Assembly: GCA_902791085.1 (NCBI GenBank)
Contig: CADAUN010000034.1
Coordinates: 1 to 11,135 of the forward strand
Source: an uncultured Erysipelotrichaceae bacterium
Lineage (GTDB): Bacteria > Bacillota_I > Bacilli_A > RFN20 > CAG-826
Reading direction: 5' to 3'
Length of the DNA: 11,135 nucleotides
Every line of letters begins with the position of its first letter. The first letter of the stretch is position 1. The notes beneath the pieces were generated by a model. The model saw only the letters and a list, made by a program, of their open reading frames with translations. It was not told the origin of the DNA and did no database searches. Below are positions 6,152-11,135 of the stretch, piece after piece. The translations under genes were made by a program, and so were the position numbers.

Positions 6152-7354
6152 TTAGTTTGAAGCGGAGTTGTCGTCTTCCGTGATTTCGGTAAAATCTTGA
6201 TATTGGAACCGCGTCCCTTCGAAAGGACGATGCTCGTAATCACCTTGGTGGAAATCGTAGAAACTTTGCGTCTTGGTGACATCCACTGGATCGCCGTCGA
6301 CGATGTTGGATTCGATTTTGTTCACCGTGCAATGGGCGATCTTGCCATCTTTGAAGGCAACGCCGGCGCCGGCATCGTAATAAATCGTGTAATTCATGCC
6401 TGAAGATCCTTGACGGGTATACGAGAAAGCAATCTCGAATTCCGCCCCACTCTTACCCCAGACATCAATCGTGGTTGGGTCAACATTTTTAAAATAATAG
6501 AAATCGCCTTGGATGTTTGATGAACCATTTCCATCATCCCGATAAAATTTATGGCCTTGGTCCATCAAAGCGAGCAAAACAGAAGGATAGCCTAAGAAAT
6601 AAGCAGCAAAAGAGATGTCTAATTGCTTGGATGCTTGCTCTTCGTTCATGACCGAAGATTTGGTATAGCCATCCTTCATGCCGGTTTTATCGTACCCTTC
6701 ATGTTCGATGTTATATTGGCGAATGTTATAAATGCGGCCATCATCTTCGTAACTTTCTTGATCGACGCAGAAGAAATTTTTGGCGTTGACTTGGGATGCG
6801 TTTTGGCCAGAGTCTTCTTCTTTGACTTCGACGTCACTTGCAGCATAGTACGGAGAATAGGTGTAGGTTTCGACAAAATTGTTTTCGTAACGGTTCGCAA
6901 GGAAAGCGTTTGTTCCCCCAAAGACTTGACCACTCGCGAGAGCAGAAGAATAAGTGAAATCGTTCTCTCCGTAGACGGAATTCACCGTTCCAGAAAGCGC
7001 GATCAAAGTATTTACGAAAAGGCGAAGACGTTCGTGATCCGTTTTGACGCTAGACCAGTCTAACCAATGGGCATATAGCGAAGAAGGAACTTTTTCCGAA
7101 GAAGTGAAATCCCATAAATCGCCGTTTTCCTTTTCGGTATACCAGCCCTGGAACAAATAACCAGGAACCATCGGATAAGAAGGATTGGTTGGGTCGGAGG
7201 AGACGTTTTGATAAACTTCTCCTTCGTGCCCAGGGCAATTGTAATAAAATGTCGCGTCGATAGGATTTTTGCTGCCTTGGTTTCCTCTCGATTGGCAAGA
7301 AACAAGGGCAAAAGCAGAAAGAATCAATAAGAGACGAGTAGCGGTATGTTTCAT
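6152..7354 (-). CDS. lipoprotein with one InlB-type repeat and an unrecognised C-terminal domain
   Basis: This 400-residue product starts with a lipoprotein signal peptide (lipobox LVSC, Cys20), so it should be anchored outside the membrane. Residues about 34-98 form one InlB B-repeat (Listeria-Bacteroides repeat type), shown by 'GYLFQGWYTE' and 'WDFTSSEKVPSSLYAHW'. Residues about 99-400 are one domain I do not recognise, rich in Tyr, Asn and Asp, with an acidic, Ser/Asn-ending tail (EITEDDNSASN). It is predicted mixed alpha/beta, with no catalytic signature. The ATG at 7354 is 2 nt from the stop codon of the upstream BspA-type gene, and its AGGA site lies within that gene, so the two are probably translationally coupled. 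It may be a partner of the BspA-type protein; this is inference from the operon only. Confidence 0.9.
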   Translation of the reverse strand: MKHTATRLLLILSAFALVSCQSRGNQGSKNPIDATFYYNCPGHEGEVYQNVSSDPTNPSYPMVPGYLFQGWYTEKENGDLWDFTSSEKVPSSLYAHWLDWSSVKTDHERLRLFVNTLIALSGTVNSVYGENDFTYSSALASGQVFGGTNAFLANRYENNFVETYTYSPYYAASDVEVKEEDSGQNASQVNAKNFFCVDQESYEDDGRIYNIRQYNIEHEGYDKTGMKDGYTKSSVMNEEQASKQLDISFAAYFLGYPSVLLALMDQGHKFYRDDGNGSSNIQGDFYYFKNVDPTTIDVWGKSGAEFEIAFSYTRQGSSGMNYTIYYDAGAGVAFKDGKIAHCTVNKIESNIVDGDPVDVTKTQSFYDFHQGDYEHRPFEGTRFQYQDFTEITEDDNSASN

Positions 7355-7356
7355 GA

Positions 7357-10300
7357 TTATTTTCCTGCCTGGTAATCCAATATAGCGCTGCAGCTATTGC
7401 GCCACTCAGTACCATAAAGGCGGTTCGCGTCATCTTCCGAGAAAGGTAGATGGATGGTTTGCGTCTTGCCCCAACCGACGAAAGCGCGATATCCCATGGA
7501 TAAGATAGAAGAAGGAATGCTTAACGATTTAATTCCTTGCGAATAAGCTAAGCCAAATTCACCGATTCCCTCTAATCCTTCAGGCAAGGTCAAAGAAATT
7601 AAGACACTGGCCCCTGCTAAAGCATAAGGAAGAATGGTTTTTAGACCGGCTTTCAAGGTTAAGCTCGTTTCGTTCCGTTTAGAAGCATAGGCATAAAGCT
7701 TTGTTCCATCGGCACTATAGAGCGCGCCATTTTCAGCGATAAAGGAGGTGTTCCCTGCCGCGACGGCATAGTCGACGATGTTGGTCACAAAATTGTTGTA
7801 TGATCCTAAGAACGCGCCGATGCCTAATTGGGTTAAGGTGCTTGGGATCGTAATGGTGCCGGCCAATTGCGGATTGCCTAAGAAAGCTTCGTCCCCGATC
7901 GAGACAAGTCCTTCATTTAATGCCAAACCGGTGACTCCGGAAGCGAAGAAGGCTTCTTTGCCAATGGTCTTTAATGTGGACGGGAAAGTCAATTCGCCAA
8001 GCCCATCTAAATAAGAGAACGCCTCATCCCCGATGGAAGTTAGCCCTTCATGGAACGAGACACCGCTGATGTTGGCCATATGGAAGGCTTCTTTGCCAAT
8101 GGTTTTTAAAGAAGTGGGGAAGTCCAACGCGACTTTGGAGTTGGAATTGAACGCAGAAGTAAATGCGCCTTCACCGATTTCTTGCAAGGATGAATTGAAA
8201 GTGATGCCCGTGGCCAAGACATGGACGCAAGCGTAATTTCCAATCTTAGTGACGGAAGCAGGGATTTCTAATTTTCCCGTTAAAGCAGGAGAGGTGTAGA
8301 ACATCGTCTTGCCGTCGCTTGAAAGAACACTATAGGTATTTTCAATCTTCGGTCCAGAGCTGTCTTTCACGTAAAGGTTCGTTGGCTTAGGTGCGCTTTG
8401 ACTGCCCCATGACCCAAAGACATTATTACCAAAGTTCTTTAAGCCAGTGCCAAAATTAATCGTGGTAATGTTGCTTTGTCCCGCGAATGCGCATGTTCCT
8501 AAGGTGACCAAAGAATTCGGGAAAACCACATTGGTTAAGCCGCCGCTGCTTCCCCCATAGGCATAATCGTTATCGTCGTCATAAGAAGAATCGCCAGTCA
8601 TCCGCACAAATGCGGATTCGCCGATTTCTTCAAGGCCTTCTTCGAAGGTAATGGAGGTCAAACGGCAATCTGCAAAACCTTGTTCATCAATTTTCTTGAT
8701 GTTGGAAGGAATGACCACGCTGCTTAAGGCCTTGTCTTCATAGAAACAGCCAACAGGAATCTCCGTTATTCCTTTTCCGAATTTGATCGACGAAAGTTTT
8801 TCCATCATCATGAAGGCTTCTTCACCGATGGTCGTGACGCTGTCAGGAATTACAATCGAGCGGATATTGAGGTTGTAATGGAAAGCATCTTTGCCAATGG
8901 TCTTTAAAGTGGATGGCAAGGTCAATCCTTCATCGATATAACGGACATCGCTTAGAGAGTGCGGTCCTAATTCTTCTACGCCTTCTGGGATCGCCAAACC
9001 ATCTGTATTGTTGGCAACGGCAGCGTCGCTTGGCACCCAATAAAGGATCTTCTTATCGGCAGAGAAAAGCATATTGTTCTCTACTAAGAAATGGGGATTG
9101 CTATTGGTGGTTCCTAATGACAAATTTTTAATGCCGTAGCCATAGAAGAAGGCAGCATTGCCAAAGTACTCTAAGGAGGCAGGCAATTTCACTGAAGTAA
9201 TCGCGCAATGAGAACTGGTTGGAGTGCAGAAGGCATAATCGCCAATCCGTTTCACGGTGGAAGGCAATTCTAAAGCACCTTTGATATAGCAACCGACGAA
9301 GGCACTGTCGCCAATTTCTTCCAATCCTTCAGACCAAGTAATCATGAATTGATTCGTAGAAGACAAATAGGTGGCAAAAGCGTGGTCCCCAATTTTCTTT
9401 AAAGAAGATGGGAAGGCAACGTTGGTGATCCTTTCATTTTGCATAAAGGCGGAAGAACCGATTTCTTCCAATCCATCATTGAATACGATGTTGCTTAATC
9501 CTACGTCGCCTTGTCCATAGAAGGCATAGTCGCCAATCTTCTTCAAAGTGGCGGGGCAGGTATACGAAGGATCATTCGTCAAAGCTTTCGGTGGGCAGAA
9601 GACCAAAGTGGTGCCGTCGCGAGTAAATAAGATTCCGTGTTCATCCGTGCGATAAACGGTGTTTTCATTCGCCACCGTGAACTTGGCTAGCGCGCGAGCA
9701 CCTAAGAAGGCTTTTGGCGAAATCTCTATCACCGTCTTAGGGAAATTAATTTCGGTGATGTTGATTTTAGAAGCAAAAGCGTTCGGTCCAATCTTGGTAA
9801 CCGGATGACTGCCGATCGTTTCTGGAATATCGACCGTGGAGGAATTTAAATCAATCACCCCTGTAATCGTTGCAGAATTATCTTCATTGATTTCGTAATA
9901 GAAGTTAAAAGCTTGTTTTTCGTAGACGGCAATCCAAGTAATGGCATCGTCGCCGGCGCTGACATATCCGGGGAAACGGGTAGAGTTTTGATCGCCGTCT
10001 TTGTACCAGCCAACAAATACCATGCGGGCTTTTTTCGGATTGTTGATGCTTGGATGATCGCCAATGAAAGTCTCGATCGTAAACGGATCTTCCCCGTTGT
10101 TTGGGTCAAAATGCAAAGTGACTTTCTCATCTTCATTGACTTGCCACTTGGCTACCAATGTGACGTCGCCCCAGATGCCTTGGTTAAAGGAGAATTTTCC
10201 GTCGTCTCCTACCGCGTACCAGCCTAAGAAAGTGCAATGATCCTTATAAGGATCCATGCTAGGCGCTTTTGCCCAGCGTCCTTCTTTGACTTTTTGCGGT

Positions 10301-10446
10301 TCAACGCTCTTTGGATCGTCAATCTTTCCTCCATTTAAATCGAATGAAACGGTGTAATAAGTCGCATCGTCGGGTTCGCCATTTTGGCAAGCTGCTAACA
10401 AAAGCGCGGCCGAAGCGAGTACATATAAAGCACGGGACGGTTTCAT
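7357..10446 (-). CDS. BspA-type leucine-rich-repeat surface lipoprotein with two InlB-type repeats
   Basis: This 1029-residue exported lipoprotein (lipobox LAAC, Cys20) probably acts in adhesion or ligand binding at the cell surface, the known role of BspA-like proteins. Residues about 31-101 and 107-175 are two InlB B-repeats (FLGWY and FVGWY, with FDLNGG and FDPNNG starts). Residues about 205-990 contain about 26 BspA-type units (Pfam LRR_5) marked by 'IGxxAF' (219, 304, 352, 378, 517, 540, 608, 783, 805, 828, 850 among others). Four non-repeat islands with 'LFSxDGxxL'-like sequence interrupt the array at about 264-287, 453-475, 704-722 and 902-923. The C-terminus (EWRNSCSAILDYQAGK) closes the fold as in the family. 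The ATG at 10446 follows AAAGGA at 10451-10456. It is the first gene of the operon. Confidence 0.95.
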   Translation of the reverse strand: MKPSRALYVLASAALLLAACQNGEPDDATYYTVSFDLNGGKIDDPKSVEPQKVKEGRWAKAPSMDPYKDHCTFLGWYAVGDDGKFSFNQGIWGDVTLVAKWQVNEDEKVTLHFDPNNGEDPFTIETFIGDHPSINNPKKARMVFVGWYKDGDQNSTRFPGYVSAGDDAITWIAVYEKQAFNFYYEINEDNSATITGVIDLNSSTVDIPETIGSHPVTKIGPNAFASKINITEINFPKTVIEISPKAFLGARALAKFTVANENTVYRTDEHGILFTRDGTTLVFCPPKALTNDPSYTCPATLKKIGDYAFYGQGDVGLSNIVFNDGLEEIGSSAFMQNERITNVAFPSSLKKIGDHAFATYLSSTNQFMITWSEGLEEIGDSAFVGCYIKGALELPSTVKRIGDYAFCTPTSSHCAITSVKLPASLEYFGNAAFFYGYGIKNLSLGTTNSNPHFLVENNMLFSADKKILYWVPSDAAVANNTDGLAIPEGVEELGPHSLSDVRYIDEGLTLPSTLKTIGKDAFHYNLNIRSIVIPDSVTTIGEEAFMMMEKLSSIKFGKGITEIPVGCFYEDKALSSVVIPSNIKKIDEQGFADCRLTSITFEEGLEEIGESAFVRMTGDSSYDDDNDYAYGGSSGGLTNVVFPNSLVTLGTCAFAGQSNITTINFGTGLKNFGNNVFGSWGSQSAPKPTNLYVKDSSGPKIENTYSVLSSDGKTMFYTSPALTGKLEIPASVTKIGNYACVHVLATGITFNSSLQEIGEGAFTSAFNSNSKVALDFPTSLKTIGKEAFHMANISGVSFHEGLTSIGDEAFSYLDGLGELTFPSTLKTIGKEAFFASGVTGLALNEGLVSIGDEAFLGNPQLAGTITIPSTLTQLGIGAFLGSYNNFVTNIVDYAVAAGNTSFIAENGALYSADGTKLYAYASKRNETSLTLKAGLKTILPYALAGASVLISLTLPEGLEGIGEFGLAYSQGIKSLSIPSSILSMGYRAFVGWGKTQTIHLPFSEDDANRLYGTEWRNSCSAILDYQAGK
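7363..7366 (-). promoter_or_regulatory. Shine-Dalgarno site inside the upstream gene
   Basis: On the minus strand AGGA lies 8 nt before the ATG at 7354 and inside the last codons of the 1029-aa gene. The 2-nt gap between stop and start suggests that ribosomes finishing the first gene start the second. Confidence 0.7.
7882..8127 (-). repeat. tandem 135-bp duplication within the leucine-rich-repeat gene
   Basis: Residues 774-810 and 819-855 are two copies of a two-unit block with a 45-residue period (LKTIGKEAF ... EGL.SIGDEAF). They are 23 of 37 identical in protein. The DNA is very similar at the core (7948 and 8083 begin the same 20-base stretch). This is a recent-looking internal duplication. 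Confidence 0.75.
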
Positions 10447-10484
10447 AAAATCCTTTCTGCGGACAAAGTTCGCATAACGCCCCC

Positions 10485-10513
10485 ATTATATCGATTTGAA
10501 ACAAGAATTCACT
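10485..10513 (-). promoter_or_regulatory. promoter of the minus-strand lipoprotein operon
   Basis: On the minus strand a perfect TATAAT lies at 10485-10490, with only a poor -35 match at 10508-10513. An A-tract just upstream (complement of 10513-10523) sits where an UP element would and may compensate. It predicts a start near 10478 and a leader of about 32 nt. Confidence 0.6.
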
Positions 10514-10670
10514 TCTTTTTTTTAGAATTCTCCTTAAAAATATAGAAAATAAGCGAAATTTTGAAGATTATTTTTTGGCAGAAAGAACCTTGTATTGGCA
10601 AATTGTCGTCTTCTTTTGCCATTTCATTCAAGAGCCGCACAAGAATAGAATCGATCTGATGCGATTTCGC
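10514..10670. other. AT-rich divergent intergenic region without a gene
   Basis: This stretch separates the lipoprotein operon promoter from the tRNA promoter. It shows poly-T and poly-A tracts and a 7-bp inverted repeat, TGGCAAA (10596-10602) with TTTGCCA (10615-10621). No ORF with a ribosome binding site, no terminator and no known riboswitch is seen. Confidence 0.6.
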
Positions 10671-10699
10671 TTGTCAGAGAAAATCAAGAGTTGTATATT
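10671..10699 (+). promoter_or_regulatory. promoter of the tRNA operon
   Basis: TTGTCA (10671-10676), a 17-nt spacer and TATATT (10694-10699) predict a start near 10706, 7 nt before the mature tRNA-Ile 5' end. Confidence 0.8.
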
Positions 10700-10712
10700 A
10701 GTAAACGCCCAC

Positions 10713-10789
10713 GGGCCTTTAGCTCAGCTGGTTAGAGCGTCCGCTTGATAAGCGGGAGGTCGATGGTTCAAGTCCATTAAGGCCCACCA
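10713..10789 (+). tRNA. tRNA-Ile(GAT)
   Basis: A 77-nt cloverleaf with encoded CCA. The acceptor stem is GGGCCTT with AAGGCCC, the D stem GCTC with GAGC, and the anticodon stem TCCGC with GCGGG around loop TTGATAA, giving anticodon GAT. The T arm is GATGG-TTCAAGT-CCATT. It reads AUC and AUU codons. It is the first tRNA of the operon. tRNA-Ile(GAT) often sits in rRNA spacers, but no rRNA is visible here. Confidence 0.97.
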
Positions 10790-10799
10790 TGTGGAAAGA

Positions 10800-10838
10800 A
10801 AGCCCCGGGAACTTAATGTTTCTGGGGCTTGTTTGTTT
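10800..10838 (+). terminator. terminator-like hairpin between tRNA-Ile and tRNA-Val
   Basis: A continuous 13-bp stem (10800-10812 with 10818-10830, two G-T pairs, core AAGCCCC/GGGGCTT) is closed by TTAAT and followed by GTTTGTTT. It has the look of an intrinsic terminator, though the T-tract is interrupted by G. It lies only 10 nt before tRNA-Val, so it may be a partial terminator or a processing signal. Confidence 0.7.
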
Positions 10839-10840
10839 CT

Positions 10841-10915
10841 GGGTGTTTAGCTCAGCGGGAGAGCGCTTCCTTCACACGGAAGAGGTCATAGGTCCAACCC
10901 CTATAACACCCACCA
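10841..10915 (+). tRNA. tRNA-Val(CAC) with C at position 55
   Basis: A 75-nt cloverleaf with encoded CCA. The acceptor stem is GGGTGTT with AACACCC, the D stem GCTC with GAGC, and the anticodon stem CTTCC with GGAAG around TTCACAC, giving anticodon CAC (reads GUG). The T stem ATAGG with CCTAT is perfect, but the T loop reads TCCAACC instead of the near-universal TTCRANN, so the base normally converted to pseudouridine 55 is C. All other conserved positions seen are normal. Confidence 0.93.
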
Positions 10916-10923
10916 ACCTACTT

Positions 10924-10999
10924 GCCGTCTTAGCTCAGCTGGCAGAGCAGTTGCCTTGTAAGCATCAGGTCGTAGGTTCGAATCCTATAGACGGCACCA
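10924..10999 (+). tRNA. tRNA-Thr(TGT) with a mismatch in the anticodon stem
   Basis: A 76-nt cloverleaf with encoded CCA. The acceptor stem is GCCGTCT with AGACGGC, the D stem GCTC with GAGC, and the T arm GTAGG-TTCGAAT-CCTAT. The anticodon loop is CTTGTAA, so the anticodon is TGT (reads ACA and related Thr codons). The anticodon stem GTTGC with GCATC has a U-U mismatch at pair 28-42. It lies 8 nt after tRNA-Val. Confidence 0.95.
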
Positions 11000-11010
11000 T
11001 TCGAAATTTT

Positions 11011-11036
11011 GCCTCGACGATTTGCTGAGGCTTTTT
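11011..11036 (+). terminator. terminator of the tRNA operon
   Basis: GCCTCG (11011-11016) pairs with TGAGGC (11026-11031, one G-T) around a 9-nt loop and is followed by five T (11032-11036). It lies 11 nt after tRNA-Thr. Confidence 0.85.
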
Positions 11037-11037
11037 C

Positions 11038-11135
11038 GTAAGCGTAAATTTTATCCCGTTCGAACCAATTCGGATTGAATCGGATTAGGATTTGATGTTC
11101 CAGGGCAAAAGCTTTTCCAGTTCCTCTTCCTTTGG
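11038..11135 (-). mobile_element. end of a probable IS66-family insertion sequence (partial)
   Basis: The segment begins with GTAAGCG (11038-11044), the start of the terminal inverted repeat characteristic of IS66-family elements. It then carries, on the minus strand, the last codons of an ORF ending LEKLLPWNIKS, whose LLPWN matches the C-terminal extension of IS66 transposases. The position, with the transposase stop codon 40 nt inside the element end, fits the family layout. The 8 bases just outside (GCTTTTTC, 11030-11037) would be the target duplication. The rest lies beyond the window. Confidence 0.6.
11085..11135 (-). CDS. C-terminus of a probable IS66-family transposase (TnpC), 5' partial
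   Basis: Sixteen residues (PKEEELEKLLPWNIKS) and a TAA stop run in frame to the window edge. The short peptide looks like real coding sequence, and its LLPWN motif is typical of the DDE_Tnp_IS66_C tail (family wording 'DELLPWNW'). On its own this would be thin evidence; the IS66-type terminus 40 nt downstream of the stop codon supports it. No catalytic residues are visible because they lie outside the window, so integrity cannot be judged. Confidence 0.55.
   Translation of the reverse strand, partial: PKEEELEKLLPWNIKS

Noticed and set aside
6623..7063. 146-aa plus-strand ORF rich in Ile, Val and Phe, resembling a membrane protein
   Set aside because: It is the antisense frame of the 400-aa lipoprotein. 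Hydrophobic antisense frames are expected opposite Asp/Asn/Lys-rich coding sequence.
7447..9834. Regularly repeated DNA that might suggest a CRISPR array
   Set aside because: The repeats are imperfect, in frame and encode BspA-type leucine-rich units; there are no unique spacers between constant repeats.
10789..11028. 79-aa plus-strand ORF across the tRNA cluster
   Set aside because: It overlaps tRNA-Val, tRNA-Thr and two hairpins, and is a chance frame.

Overview
The window looks like chromosomal DNA from a Bacillota-type bacterium, probably an uncultured host-associated member of the Bacilli/Erysipelotrichia range. This is inferred from Firmicutes-style promoters and Shine-Dalgarno sites, tRNAs with encoded CCA, an rplM-rpsI operon with a hairpin leader, and serine-rich lipoproteins with InlB-type and BspA-type repeats. 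TGA is used as a stop and TGG as Trp, so the code is standard and a UGA-Trp mycoplasma is excluded. No closer taxonomy can be given from sequence alone.

Layout. Positions 2-775 are the C-terminal half of an M32 zinc carboxypeptidase that begins outside the window. Positions 868-1846 hold the ribosomal protein operon rplM-rpsI, with a near-consensus promoter, a hairpin leader and a UUCG-loop terminator. Positions 1877-2351 encode a small four-helix membrane protein whose promoter sits so close to the ATG that the mRNA may be leaderless. Positions 2379-5790 hold a large surface lipoprotein (1104 aa) with divergent InlB-type repeats, followed by beta-rich modules and a strong terminator.

Positions 5791-6111 lie between two convergent terminators and hold no credible gene. 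They are filled almost exactly by a roughly 305-bp segment bounded by imperfect 20/21-nt terminal inverted repeats, with a GC-rich hairpin-forming core. This resembles a MITE or another dispersed intergenic element and is the least explained part of the window.

Positions 6112-10513 are a minus-strand operon of two lipoproteins. The first is a 1029-aa BspA-type leucine-rich-repeat protein with two InlB-type repeats. The second is a 400-aa lipoprotein with one InlB-type repeat and an unrecognised C-terminal domain. They are separated by 2 nt. With the convergent 1104-aa lipoprotein they form a cluster of three surface lipoproteins, probably for adhesion or ligand binding on the cell envelope (inference).

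Positions 10671-11036 are a plus-strand tRNA operon, Ile(GAT)-Val(CAC)-Thr(TGT), with its own promoter and terminator. It has three oddities: a terminator-like hairpin between the first two tRNAs, a C at position 55 of tRNA-Val, and a U-U mismatch in the anticodon stem of tRNA-Thr. From 11038 to the right edge the sequence looks like the end of an IS66-family insertion sequence (terminal GTAAGCG plus the last 16 residues of a minus-strand transposase-like ORF), inserted immediately after the tRNA terminator.
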